A DNA stretch of 64,000 nt from NCBI GenBank assembly GCA_018697195.1, contig CM031879.1, positions 33,554,541 through 33,618,540 of the forward strand, read 5' to 3'. The translations under genes and the position numbers were made by a program. The stretch is from Certhia americana (lineage: Eukaryota > Chordata > Aves > Passeriformes > Certhiidae). The notes below the pieces were generated by a model that was given only the letters and a program-made list of their open reading frames with translations, ran no database searches and was not told the DNA's origin. Positions 38,937-53,073 of this stretch are shown piece after piece (position 1 is the first letter of the stretch; each line of letters begins with the position of its first letter).

Positions 38937-41900
38937 GAGATTTCACAACCTTTCTGGGAAGTTTGTGCAGTAGTTTCCAGGAAATGTCGCCTGTGTGGGT
39001 TTATGGAATTAGGTAGCTCTTCCAACCTGTTTTAAGTGATCACTGCAGAATGAAGGAGTGGCATTTCAGACTGGGAACCCTCCAGGGATTTTGTTAAATG
39101 TGGGTGGCCAACATTTGAAGTTTGGCAGCACAAAGCCTATCGCAGTTAGGCACATCGTAGCACATTGTCTGTCAATAGGACACAGCTCTCCTGATTTTAG
39201 ATTGTTGAGTTTAACGCCATCACACAGGCTCCATCCTTGATCAGTGGAAAAATATTTCCAAAGAGTAATTCATCCTATCTTAAAGCAGATGTCTCTGAGG
39301 CAGAATAAGCTGCCTTCAGGAGATTTGCCCTTCCATCAGCTATGATGGGAGATTAAGTGAACGATAGGTATACACTCCAGATTGCAGATATTTATGTATT
39401 TGCAAATCATATAGTCCAAAATTTAGGAACAAAAACTTCTCTTCCACCTACAGATATATATATGCACACATATAAATCTCCAACAAACATTACAAATCCT
39501 GGTTACCATATCATTAAAAATTGTTGAACTTTAACAATGCTTTTCATCCACAGAAAGAAATCTTGTGCGAAAATACTGCTCAGAACTCAATTTTCCAAAA
39601 ATATCTCTCTAAAGAGACAATAATAGAAATTAAATTCTTTGAGGTTTAATTTATATTTTCTACTTTTCCCATTTGGGGAAAAAATACCAAAGTCATAAAC
39701 CGCTTTTCTCTGAAATTACTAAGGATGATACACTAAATTTTTGAAGGAATTATATTTTAGTGTGTGTAGACTGCGTAGCTAAAAGAATCCAGTGTGAAAT
39801 GAAAAATAAACAGTGCATACTGAGGTTCATAGTTTTGTCTGTACATAAACATATAATTTAACTGTTTAACATTCAAAAATTCAATCAGAGAAAGCAAATG
39901 CTTTTCTGGCAGCCTATGTCACTCAACTGGGAATAATCTAGTTAAAGAAAGTGTATTTAATATAGCTAGTGAAGAGTTTTTAAAAGGGTCACCAAGCAAA
40001 AAGACAATTTATTACTTTCTTTAATGAAAATGTAACCATCCTATTCGTCTTAACTGTCCCATGACTGAATGGTACTACTGCTATCTGTGGCCTCTGTCTA
40101 ATTTAGTGATGATAATGCAAAATATTTTACTTTAGTCTAAGTAGAACAGGACCAAATCATGACTTCAAGAGTGGGAGTGAGGGAAAGAGAGAATTTAAAT
40201 AGTTTTAAAAAGGATGATGGTAAAACAAGCAACAGCAGCATGGCTGTGACACATCTGTTGTCAGCTGGAAGTACCATACAGTGTCTAACTGATAATGCTG
40301 TTTTAAGGAAGAAGCTCCCAACAGCGTATATTTTATGACTGTTGTCCTGCTTGGTGTTCCATTCCCTTTATGCCCAACGTTTGTTCACATGAAATGAAGA
40401 CAACTAAGTCAAACAAAATTTAGAAGATTTAAAATTCTTCCTAAATAATTCTTCTGCCAATAGAGTACTAATTTTTTTCCAGCTAATATGGAGAAATAGA
40501 CTGTGCGTAACCCTGGACTTGGCTGGCAGTATGTAGCTTCGATTAATGACTGTTGATGGAAACAGGACATGCAGTAGCATCCCTATCACAAACCATAAAG
40601 ATCTGCTACTCAGTGGAATGAGTAACAGACTAAAGCATTATTCTATGCAGTCACTTTAAATGGATGTAGCATTTTGGATGCTTATTTGTGGTGAGCAGTT
40701 GCCTGTATATGGTGTGACAAGCTCAGTCACTGACCACAGGACAGATCTGTGGTATACACAAAACTACTTTGTAGACAAATGTCAGCTCCCTTGGGCCTCT
40801 CTTTAAGCACAGTAGTAGTATCCAAGTGACTGGGGTTTGGCAGGTTGAACTCTTGGTTCATACAGGTCTTCAGTGAACCCTTCACCTTTATTCTTGGCCT
40901 CTTCAATTTCTTTGGGCTGTAAATTAGTACTAATTTATCAGCCAGCCCTGCTGACCATGCACTGACATAGAAAAACCTCAAAATATTATATTATTATATC
41001 CCTTTATTTACATTATTAAGTAAATAGATATCTTCTGATTTCCTGGGCTGCTTAAGTATATATTTTACTCTATTTTCTATGATCAGAATAAACATCATAA
41101 CTGCAATCTCAATCTTTTAGCTCTGAACAAGATATTAAAACAAGGAGAACATTACTGTCTCTGCAGCTACTTTTATCTCCTCCTTGCTAGACTTTCCTGA
41201 GGGTTTACCAGAAACCTATCAAACAATACCACAATAACTACCCCTGAGCATAGCAAAAACCGAAGGGCTGGCTGAACAACAGTAATTCCATCTCATGAAA
41301 TACGCTGAGGTTTCAAAGCCTGTTCTAACAGGAAAAAAACCACTACCTTCTTTTAAATTAAGAGGAAGGAAAGAAATCTAACCAAGGAGACAAGATGGAA
41401 TATTGTCTATGACCTGACATACTATGACATACTTGCCTTATGCCAAAAAAGAGCCAAACTTGACTCTCAACAAGGAATCAGGCAGCAAAAAAGTCGACTT
41501 TAAGCTTCCCTTCTTCCAAGTAGATGCTTTCCCCTCTCTCCACTGAACCTGAGAAGCTCAAGTATCAGATTTTCAGAGAATACCAATACGTTTTACAAAA
41601 CATTTTGGTTTTAATGAAATCACCATCATGGAAGAAAAGTGCTGATTGAAGCTTTGAAGCAAGTATAGCTGCAGACAGGAGGATAAAATGCCCCTCAGAG
41701 GTTTGGCCTCCCATTCTGCATGCAGTTGTCCATGTCAAAAGCAGTCATAGAAAGTTACTGGTTTCAGTCAGATGGGCATCAACATCTCAGGGCACACGGA
41801 ATATTTGGAGCTTTAACAAGCTAAGTACTTTGGGTTGCCAACTCAGCCTTCTGCCTTTCCTTACTTCAGATTTATGGTCAGCAAACCTAGCCACAAACGA

Positions 41901-44483
41901 GAGCTCTTTCAGCCAGGCAAGTATCCACACCTGATGTCTCAGTAGTAAAATACAGCCACACTCCCAGTCTTTAATTCACTTTTGACCTCAGCTACACAGG
42001 AGTTCCCAGCACTACAAATCATTTTCCCTTTTGACAAAAGCAGGGTTGGTATTTTCACATTGTGTATCTCTGTTTTTTCCTGTCAAAAAGCTCTGGTAAA
42101 ATGGGATGGCAACTGAATATTTTACAAGGTGAAGAAGAAAGTGAGAATATGGAATTCAAATTACTCCACCACAAAACTATCATGATAATAGAAATATAAA
42201 ATTTACCTATCCTTAGCTGAATTCTTAAGGGAGGCATGGCTCCCAGGTTCATTCAGTCTTCATTTCCTTTCCTAGAGTGTTCAAACCAGTTTTAACCTAA
42301 TCTGATATTAAGATTTCAAAAGATACCAGAATATGTTGCCAAATGTAGGAAAAAAAAATCATTGAATAGTGACTGATGATAGTCAATATGAATTCCCCAG
42401 TGTGTCATAAAGTATAAGCTTTTTTTTCATGTGACTTATTGAAACATTTAGTCAGCTGTAAGAGTACAGTGATTGGTAACTGGCTTTCACAACTTTGGTT
42501 ATTAAAAAAATGTGTAGATTTTTTGGGAAACAGATTAGATCAAGAAGACATGTAGGCAAGGTTCTGCTACACTGAGAGTTTACAGACTGTCTGCATAGGA
42601 ATCTTTGATTAAATGTAAATTCTTTAGCAGTAACACAATATGCTCAAAGTTTGCATGAGGCACATGCCCAAGAAAACAGTGACTGCACTGAATTGTTTAG
42701 AGCTTTGTATTGACCTGATCACCCAATTTACAAGACAACAGTTCTTTAAAAAATAACAAACTATGTAATATTATTTATGTATATATTTATAGCAGGGAAG
42801 CTGTGTGATTTCACCTTTTCTATATCTGAGGCTACATCTCCTGAAATGCAGGATAGCCCACCATCTCACCAGTCCTCCTGGGTGCAGTGCAAGGCCAGAA
42901 GACAGCTCAGCTGGGGGAACAAGCAACAGTCAGGAGAAGTGATAAGTCACACTACATTTCTCCTAATCCATTGATTTACCTAATTTTAACTGATGTTCTC
43001 TGATTTTGATCAACACTCCCCATACCATTCAATTTGGACATGTTTTATCAAGGAAAAGTTCACATTTTTCTCTTGCACTTTTCATCAATAATATAATTCA
43101 ACACCAACTCCAGATTTTCATCTAAAACAATTCCAGCAGCAAACTTATAATGTGTCATGTAAATCAGATTCCTTAGTTTTCACTCTTAAATAAATAAAAA
43201 AAATATTTTTTCAGGATTTTGAGAAACAAATTTTCAAATGCAGATAATAATACTACAGAAATGGGGCACAAAAAATAGAAAATACAGTATAAAGTCTTGT
43301 TAAAATCCTCTGTTTTGTTTTTCTGTAGCTTTGAAACACAATATTTGTTAGCAGAAATCTGTGAATAGATGTAGTTAATCCAAACTGCATTTTTAATTGG
43401 TCTGCTAAATACCTTGTGTTTTTATAACTAAGGAAGTTAAGGGTAGGAAATATTGTTCTGTTTTTTAAGGTGCTCATAAGGCTTTGTAATTCACAAAGAC
43501 TGACAAGAATTTATGCACATCTAATTTTTGTTTAGTATTTAGCTTTTTTTCCCCTATTCTCTAACATCATCACATGCTTTTAACAGTTTTTAAATTATAT
43601 CACATTCTAACATTAAATCAAAGTAAATTCCTGACCATTATAGTTGTAAACACAGAATTTTTGTGACCTGATGGATACTGTGGCTTTGATTCTAATACGT
43701 AAGCAAACCCACATTTGCATCTTTGTCACCTCAGTAAACTTAGATAAAGAAATAATCACTATGCAAGACTAGGTTTATTATACCTCAGCCTAAAGATGAT
43801 TCGAATCTCTTTGTGTTCACAGTTTATCTAAAAAGCTTATTTTGTTACCATTTTGAATTTTTTGTTTGTTTTTGAAATGTCCTCCTGCTATGTTATGCAA
43901 TGGATTATTGCTAATGAGTCTGACTCAGCCAAGATGGTAGTGAAGTAGTGGCTGTTGAGCTGCTAGTGAAGGCTTTAGTTCCCAGGCCTCCAGTCAACTC
44001 AGACTAAGCAGGTTGAAGGGGTACCTTGCTCAGGGTTGGCAAAAGATGGAGAAATGTCATACTATCTCTTCTTTCCTCTTTCTAACATAAACATATGTAA
44101 TTTATAGATCTTCAAATGCTGAGGAATACAGTGACAGGACATCACAAACTCTTAGCTCCCTCCTAAACAGCCTTCATCATCTATAACCAGGTTATGTGCA
44201 AGCTTCCATGTTTAGAAGTAGCTCCTTTGTTTAGTGCACAGTATCAGTGCATCAGTCCTATTTTGTAGGAGTGTACAATGGTGAGGAGGAGTTTCCAAAC
44301 TCCAGCTGAACCTTTTCAAGCAGGAGGAACCCGTGTTTTTCTCAGTTGGCAGGCCTAGCATGTCCTTGTGCATACTTGGGGAACACCACCAGTACAGCTG
44401 TGTTGGCTGCCAGCCATCAACTGCCTAATTCACAGGAGAGGGTTGATGAACTCTCTTGGATTCAATCTAAACATGAGCTTAAT

Positions 44484-44542
44484 CCCGGTAAAGTCAGTGG
44501 TGCTTAAACATATACGGAAAGCTAAGCATTTGCTGGCAAAAC
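44484..44542 (+). repeat. Possible ancient amniote interspersed repeat, second fragment
   Basis: TAAAGTCAGTGGTGCTTAAAC followed by GGAAAGCTAAGCATTTGCTGG resembles the internal part of the same old family (…CTTAAAG…TAAGCA…TGCT…). Short and diverged, so this is tentative. Confidence 0.3.
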
Positions 44543-45746
44543 AAAGATGGTTACGGGAGAACTTAATCTTTTCTGCTGCCTTCTGCTTTGGCTCCTCAAC
44601 ATTCGACCAGGTGGGTCCAAAAACAGCTTCAGAATTTTTGGCCAACCCTTCATTCTTCTCTTGGAGAAAGTTCACATTTATTTTGCTTTCATTGCCAAAT
44701 CAGAGCAGTCCAATTTGAAATGGCAAAGTACTACATGAAATGGAATTTCCTTCTTTTGCCCAGTTCTACTAATGACTTAGAGTTGAGTTTAAGTAAAAGA
44801 TAATTATACTTTTATTAAACTAAGTGAAATTTGTTAGCAACACTGAGGAATCAGACTAGAAATTGTGTTGCTTCATGCTGCCCAAATGGGTAATAAAATG
44901 CTATTATTTCCCTTTCAAAGTGCTGTGATGACTTTTTTCCACTCATTTATGTGGTATCCCATTATATGTTCCCTGAATGTGCACAGCAGAATAATTCTGC
45001 TGAAATATTCTTGCCATGAAATTCCATGAAAATTCACACTTATCTACAACATAAATATTTCTCTCACTCATAGCTAAAAATTCAGTATTTAGTGCTCTTC
45101 TTGGATGAAAGTAAAGAGGCCTTGTGACAAGAGGACAATATGCGGTTGCTGTTGGAAATGTATTGTCAGTTGAACTTTCCACCCTGATTAAGGAAATATA
45201 TTTATGAATGAAGGCAGCAGAATAATATAAACACATTGCATTTCTTATCTTAACTGATTAGGTAAGTAGTCTTCAAGACTGATTATAAAAAAAATTAATA
45301 TATATGAATATACATTGCTATCAGGCTGTTCTTGTTCAGAATAATTTATTATAAGGTAATATCGATTCCTGATCCTCATCTTTCATATCATTCAGAATGA
45401 GGTAGAGTAGCTTCTGGACTGTAGCCTAATTCTACCCAACCTTTAGGTTGCATATAAAAAGTCTTTAAATTAAGAAAAAGATAGTTCGGATTACAGGATT
45501 TTTTTGTGGTGGGTGTTTAATCCTCTTTTTGGAGGCAGGGGAGAGAAGAAAGAAGGAAGATTGCATAACACTTTCCTGCAACTCAGGCCTTTTCCCTGTC
45601 TTCTTCAGCCCCATTGCTGTGAGATACTTTCCACCCCCAGAGCCAAACTGCAGTAAACCCTTTGGGACAGCACAAACCAGCTCCTACTGAAAGTACAGTC
45701 ATATCTTTCTTTGTCATCATCTTCAGAGAAAAACAATCAAACAACA

Positions 45747-45760
45747 ACACACACACACAC
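45747..45760 (+). repeat. AC dinucleotide repeat leading into C run
   Basis: About seven AC units followed by a run of C and then CAA-rich sequence, forming a short low-complexity A/C tract. Confidence 0.75.
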
Positions 45761-48700
45761 CCCCCAACAAGCCAACCAAAAATAACAAGACCTGTCCTTC
45801 CCAGATTTTATATATTCTCATTTTGCCTGATTTCACATGTATGAAGCAGGTTGTTCAGCTCTGTCATGTTTCTGGTATTTCTTGGTGTGCATAAGCAGTT
45901 ACTCCCTCTGATAGCACTGCTTAACTATTCATAAGTTTAAATATTTCCCCCCTCTTCCTTCCATAAATGCCTTTCCTAAAGGCATTTACTAACTTTTAAA
46001 TCTATTAAAATGTTTCAGTTGGTTGCATGCAATTTTCCTTTTAATGATTTTTTTGTATTCACTTTTGTTACGTTTGCATTGAGTTATACATACAAATACA
46101 CATCTTTTGTATTTTTTTAAATTTTATTTTAGTTATTAATAAACCACAACAAAATGAACTAAAAATGGAGCATCTGTGCTGGGGAACAACAGAGGCTATA
46201 TGCTACAGATTGGTAAGACCCTGATCTCTCTTGTGAGACTTAGTACTCTACAGAAATCATTGCTTTAACAACATCATGATCTCATATCAAGTTCTTGCCT
46301 AATTTGTTGTGCAGGATTATCCCCATTTCACCACTCTCAGCACACCCTCATGTGTCCTGCCTTTAAGGAAGCACTGGTGCTGTCGGAGGTCTTTTTTCTC
46401 CATATGAAGCAGAGATCTGTCTGCTGGCTGGGAAAACACAGGAAAGACACAGCACTTGGTCAGGTGGGTCTGTGGGAAGAGTGGAAAAGACCAGTTATGT
46501 CACCTGGCATTTTGGTGGAATGCCACACAGCTGGAACATTCTATTCAGCTGGGTCTTTTTTCCCTTGCGGGGATTTGTGCATCTAGAACAGGGTGAAAGC
46601 TAGTAGCCAGTTTTCTGACAAAATGGATTTTATTTGGAAAGTGCTGACTCACCCAAAATACAGCTTTTTACAGTGTGTGCCAGATTCAATGAAAGAGTGA
46701 TTGGGAAAGTGTTTTCTGCTCAAGAATGAAATTTCTTCTCAAAACTACAGACAGAGGTCCTCTCTCGAATAGCCAAAAACCTAGCTCTCAGAGTGGTCTC
46801 CTAAAATGTGGGAGGTCTGGGGCTAAAACACTTGCTCCAGCCCAGGTTCTACTTGCCAAGCATGAAGATTTGCAGGTCTAAAAGCCAGAAAATTATATGA
46901 TGTATGCAAGTCAAACATCTACTTTTCTGTAGCTTGTCATCATAGCCTACTGTAGAAATTTTTCACTCAATAGGTCCCAATAATTACTTTCACTTGATAA
47001 TTTATGTAAAATTGAATATGCCGTAACTACACATGCACTTAGATCATTTGAATTAATAGCTTATATATTGAAACTAGGTATTGATGCTACAGTGCTAGAA
47101 CATGCTTCCTTGTTTGGCACTGGAATGCACTGCTAAATATAAGAATATTTCTAAATAACTGGCATAATAACAACTGCATTAGGCCACTCAAGCACTGCTC
47201 CGTTTATTTGCTTTGGAGTCTTTAAAGGGATGTAAAACACACTTTGATAGAAAATAAAATCTGAAACCCACTGTATTTTAATAACCCTGCAGACATGTCA
47301 AACACAGCAATTTCTGCAAATGACTCCATGGCTCCTGTGCCTTCCCAGTTTGTCAAAAAGTCTCTGGAGGATATTTGTGTGTGATTATAGCCCATAATTA
47401 CAGGGTCTAAGAAGGCAAACCTCTCTCTTGGTACGTCACTCCAGCAGTAGTCCCAGCCCTTCTGTTCTCACAGAAATTGTACCACAGAGGGAGCAAAAGG
47501 AAGAGAGACTGGGAACTCTTGACCTGAAGTCCCAAGGGGCAGCCTGCAAAAGCTTTTTGCTGCAAGTCTGGGGTTTGTTTCATCTATTGTTATATACACT
47601 GAATTCACTGTACTGAGTTGTGGATCAGCTTCCTTCTCTGTCTAACAACTGCACTAGAGATAGAAACAACATCATTTCTATTACTTTGTGTTTACCCATG
47701 AGCCTTACTCAACCTGGTCTCTCACAGTCAGTTCGGAAGAAAATAGACACATTTGCAGAATATGAACCTTTGGTGAGAATGGAGGAATCTGAATGGCTAG
47801 GTCTTGTGTAGATGTTTTACCTTAGTCTTACTGGTTTCCAAATCTATCTCAACCATAGAGCTAATGAGGTTTAGATGCAAAACCGTCACTGTACAGCAAT
47901 AATGATCTGTCCATAGGCTAACTTTTATCCAGGGCAATCCCAATTATGTACACAAAACTGTGTTTGTGTTTACAAGATCACCCAGTGCAAGGCTGCAGCT
48001 GTCCCTCAGGAGTGGAGATCTGTCATTTTTTTAAAAAATGCACACCAATATCAAGCAGTTCAGAGAGGAAGGATTTTTCAGGCTGAGGTTAGAGCTGTAG
48101 TTTAGACTCAAGATATATTAACTCTCCAGAAATCTTGGTTGCAGAGGTATAGCCAAGTGCCAACTTCCCAAAGGAACTTGAGTGGCAGTACCTTTGTCAT
48201 CTGACTTGACCTTTCTGTGTCCTGTCTCTGAAATGCAGTGAGGTGGCTCTTAGAGATCACTTGGGAGAGCTAGTTTCCTCAGAGGAGATTTAACACAGTA
48301 AAATGGCTTTCTAACTTTGCTCTCAAATACCTGGTTGTAGAAACTGCCAGGTTTGTGTACAGACAGGATAAAACACATTTGAGGATTAAGGGAATTCCTG
48401 CTATCCTACTATAAACTAAATCTCGTAACTATACAAGTAGGACTAGCCTACTGAACTCACCAGAGGAATGGAAGATTAATCCCTGGAGCTCATTCAAGCT
48501 AAGGCCTCAATTCTGCAACCAAGTTCCCTAGTGCTAGTAGTTTCTGCTTGTGCTTCTGTTAGCAAATGAGGACTTAGTTATACACTTCTGTTAGAATGAA
48601 ACAAAATTTGACAGTGCAAACTTTTCCTTATGCTAAAAACCTAAGAATGTGTGCCAAATATGCAAGATAAAAGAATATAATAGAACTGACAGAGTATAAA

Positions 48701-50868
48701 AATAGTTTACAGTAAGCATACATTTTTATAACTACATATTTTTCCAGCTGATCCCACCCAGTCCATCTATCTTCAAATAATCATCATTAATCAAATACAA
48801 ATATAGGCCCCTTGGGTCTAACACAGATTTAAAGCTTAGCACATGTGTAAGTGTTTGTTGGTCTGGAGTCTTGGTTTTCACTGCTACATTGAAAAACATT
48901 CTACAATAGGTTTTTTCCTTCCACATCCCCTCCTTCCACCCAACAAATCAAATTACAGAGGAAGAGATCTAATAATTTTGAATTTTTTTTTCATAAATTA
49001 AGTATAGTTTCACTTTTCTTCCCCCCACTCCCCCCCAAAAAAAGCCAGAAAAAAATCTGCTTTTTTTATTGTCAATAGCACCTCCAGTCAAGTCTTGCTG
49101 TAAATCTTGCAGGTGGACAGCAGCTTCAGTCACATGCAATGTAGCAATGGTTACAGAGAAAACAAGTTCACAAAGCATTGGCTCACATTAAGTCAGAGAG
49201 AAGGCAGGAACAAAGGTTTGGGTAGGTTCTGTTCCCTTAGGCAGCTCCTCCAAAGATGCCAGAGGTGCATCAGCCTTCTGACAAACAGCAAGTGCCTGGA
49301 TTTGAACTCAGAAAAAAGAAACAATCTGTACTCTCAGCTGTCAAAATGTACCCCACTCCTCTGCTGTTGCTGGAAAAAGGCTCACTGATTTCAGACATAA
49401 GCATGTGGCTGTGCTTTTGTACAACTCAGTACGTAAACGGCTTTTTTCCTAAAGAACTTTTCAGATGTATGTATGTATGTTCATATATTTAGATTCATAC
49501 GTATACTCTGGTTCTGTATATACATATATAACTTACATTCACATGGATACATAGAGGAAAATTATTTCTCAAGCCACAGCTACAAAGAAACAAACAGAAA
49601 ACCCAAAGCCTGATAACCCTTGGTGCTCCAACAAACTCAAACTAAGAAAGCAAAAAGAAACAACAGAGCAGAATGTGGCCTTCCCCACCATCATAAGAAG
49701 TATGAACGATACCATTATCATGGTCCCAGGCTGTAATAGCATCCTCAAACACAGGTTTTTGTGAAAGCCTCCTTTCTGCAACAGACTCTAGCATTTCACA
49801 TTCTTCCTCTCCATGAAAGAGCCTTTGGATACACAAAACCAACCAGCTCTTGTTATTTTTCTTTCCCTCTCTAACATCCTGTGACATGTATTTTATTCCC
49901 AGCTGCCCCTTGACTTATTGTAGCAGGAAGATCTCCCACTTTTTAATATCCCTGTGATAAACCTCTCAGGGTACTGCATTTTGGACATTCTGTTTGTACT
50001 GAAGTAGGCTTTTAACACTTTGGAGAAAACAAGACACCTTCATGCTACTTTAATACAATCCCACCCTTGAAGTAGGGTTTCTGCAGGGAGCCTTTCAGCA
50101 TAGAGTATACCCTCCACCTTTCCTTTTAGGAACATAACATCCGATTGAGAGCAGAGATATAGATTTCCAGACAAATAACAAGTGAGTTTGCAGGTTCATG
50201 TGATCTGTTTTCCACACACCTTGTACAAACCTCAGACATTACTGGAGTGGAAGATTAATTACTCAGGTTCTGTGAGAGCAAGGAGCAAGGCCCTCCATAA
50301 GGAAAAACTGTATAGAGGCTAAGGGTCAAGGTATGCTTTAAACGTTCCCAGTTATCTATTTTACTATGAACAAAAGACAAGAGCAGAAAAGGATTTCTTA
50401 ATTCCACTCCTCTTCCCCTTTCTTGTAGTAGGGGGATTTGCTTAATTCTTTACAGCTGACCCAGCCCTTCCTTTCTGACAGTCTTTGTGCAGAGTTTACA
50501 GCATGCAGCTGTGGTCCTCCTGCTCAGGGCAGGAGTGTTAACCCTTCCCCTGACAATCCTTGAACTGCTTATTATATACAGTTCATCACATGAATTTGAT
50601 TTGAGGCACTGCCAGATGGTTGTTATTTAGGTGAAAGCAGACCCAGAATAATAGTCAAAAACACTACAGGGTGAGTTTCTAAACTTCTAATTTGTGATCA
50701 GAAGTTGGAAGGAAGAAATATGTTGGCATGACAAAAGGGCATGGATGAGAACTGTATGTTCTTTCAGCCCTTTGCCTTCCTCCTCTTGAAGAACTTTCAA
50801 ACTGCATTTGAGAGCTTTTCTTTCCTTTAACTGTCTTGTTTGGGGCCTTGGGTGAGTTTGTTGGGGTT

Positions 50869-50936
50869 TTTCCTTGATTTTTTTTTTGTTTTTTTGTTTT
50901 TGGTTTTTTTAAATTTTAGGGTTTTTTTTAAAATTA
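50869..50936. repeat. T-rich low-complexity tract
   Basis: Long T runs separated by single G or short AAA, ending with TTTAAAATTAG. Minus-strand frames through it are lysine- and asparagine-rich and spurious. It could be an old poly-A tail in reverse orientation, but no retrocopy is recognisable next to it. Confidence 0.75.
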
Positions 50937-52756
50937 GTTGTTCTGAAACACAAACCTTTTTCAGGAAATATTGAATGTAATGTACAATGGAGCCAGAAAA
51001 AAAGAGAGCCATCCCCCTGCTGTTTCTGCATCTGAAACAAGACAAAAATTGACACCTGGAAGTGCTGACATTCTGAAAAACAAATCTTTCTCATTTTGAG
51101 TACAAGTAGGATGGTGGAAAACAAGAAGACGTTGAAGTAGGAGGAATGTAGGAAAACTTTAAAAAAAAAACCCTGAGAGGAGTTTTTAACAAATAAATAA
51201 AAGTGTGTTAAATTTTTATCACCATATATCAGGTCATGGAAAGAACCTGGTAGTTCCTGCTTATCTTTTCCATCATAGCAGTTGCAGAGATATTAACACT
51301 AATGCCTGAAGTAGCCTGTTGAAACTGTTGGATTTATACTGGTTAGGCTTTTGTAGCAGATAGGCCTGGGTGAAGAAAGCCCAAACACTTCCTTCTCTAC
51401 ATCTTTGTAGAGGATTCCTTTGCATGCTGGCATCCATACATTCTCTTACATACTGTTGTTCAGGTACTTTCTTAATTTGGGCTAGTTTATAAGGTGTTCG
51501 AGGACTGATTTTTACATGATAATGTGCTATAATAGATCTATGATACCAATACAAAAAGATGTATTACAACAATGTCTCGAAAGTGAAGTTGAATAAAAAA
51601 GGCCCCAGACATTAACATATATTAGTTCAAGCAGAAGACAATTGGAATTAATTTAGTTCCATATCACTAACCATGGTAGTTAGTGTTTGGGCTTTTTTTT
51701 CTTATTTTTCTTTTCTTATTGTAACAGATTTGTTCTTTTTAATAGAAAACTCGACCAAGTTTGGGTTGCAGGAAGTTTTCCCATTGTAGCAAACAACAGA
51801 AACAGCATCACAATCATTTGGGGCCTGTCAGCTTAAATTTTTGCTAGTTAATTTCAAAGACACTGTCTTTTGTAAATAAACTCATATACTGCTAAGGTTT
51901 TCAGAATCCAAGCTTTTGTGGGTCATAGCACAAAAACAATCTTTCCCCTGAACCTGTTTTTCTCTATCAGGTTATTGGCTTTTCATCTAGCTATTTATGG
52001 AGAAAGTAACCAGAATCCTCCAAGCCTGTCACTGGAGGCCACTTTCCTAACTCAGCTGAAAGGTAGTTATAGCTGTGAGATTAAAACTTCTGCAAGCATA
52101 GAGGCTTTGGTTTTTTTCTTAAAAGATGGGATTATAATGGAAAATAGTGTTAGACTAAAGAAATAGCACTGGTAATATAATTTGGCAGAAAAATAAAGGC
52201 CATCCAAACAAAAGGGTTTGCATTTCTGGAAATAAAATTTTAGTTTTGTGCCAACACAGTCTGGATGGAGCAAAAATATGATTTACACCTTTCTAAAAAC
52301 ATGAACCCAGTGCCACATGCATGTAAGAAAAGTCAAAGTCCTAAGGAGTAAATTTCTTGGTCTGACATTTCCAATGAGTAACTTTGATAAATGAAACTTA
52401 ATTTTTACATCTGCCATAGATTCTGTGGTATGATTAATAGCTTGAACATTGTGGCCAGTAGCCAATGTATGTATGTGATTACAGAAATCTTAAATATAGT
52501 ACATTTTGAATAAATATGCCAAATAAAGAGTATAAAAAACACTCCATGCATACTTGGAAAAAAAATCTTGTCATGGTGTCAAATATTAAATCCTTATGAA
52601 AGTTAAATACCACAGGCATCATTAGGCATAATCACAGAAGCCTGGGGTGCCACTGGCATCAGCTCAGCTTTGGGAGCTCAATCATAGAAACCCCATTTCT
52701 GTTCATTTTGTTCTCTACATTTAGTTTGGGCTAATTTGCTGTATATTGAAGTGGGA

Positions 52757-52905
52757 AAAAAAAAAAAACAAAAAAAACCCCCACCCAAACCCACCCCAAA
52801 CAAAAAAAAAAAAAAAAACCCACCCCCCCCCCCAAAACAGCCAAAGAAAATCACCTNNNNNNNNNCCCCCCCCCAAAAAAAAGCAAATAAAATCACCTGA
52901 ACATC
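52757..52905. repeat. A/C homopolymer-rich low-complexity tract with assembly gap
   Basis: Runs of A and C alternate for about 150 bp and are broken by nine N. The decamer AAAATCACCT appears on both sides of the gap, at about 52847-52856 and 52889-52898. Each copy is preceded by a C run, an A run and a similar short purine stretch, so the two sides look like two copies of a 42-bp unit. Frames passing through this tract are artefacts. Confidence 0.85.
52857..52865. other. Assembly gap (9 N)
   Basis: Nine undetermined bases flanked by a TCACCT end on the left and a C run on the right. The gap size is probably nominal, because homopolymers on both sides hinder assembly. Confidence 0.98.
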
Positions 52906-53073
52906 TCTGCTTTGCCATAACTACCATATTAAACTGCTTGCCTTTCAATTACCTAAAAAAAAAATTAATTAAAAAATTATACTCTGCTAAATCAGATTCA
53001 GATTTTGTGATCATCAAGTTTCCCTCTCCTCTTCAAGGGTGTCAGAGACTGAAATGGTTCATGCTGTACAGAT

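Larger units (their letters stand above)
38937..53073. other. Intergenic DNA, no supported gene
   Basis: AT-rich, with the short AC repeat, the T-rich tract and the A/C tract with its gap. No exon, tRNA or recognisable transposon is visible besides a tentative ancient repeat at 44.5 kb. Confidence 0.5.

Noticed and set aside
44368..44718. 116-codon frame ending near a GTGGGT donor-like site, with an acceptor-like TTGGCAG upstream
   Set aside because: The frame continues through the donor, has no recognisable domain, and overlaps a tentative ancient repeat fragment.
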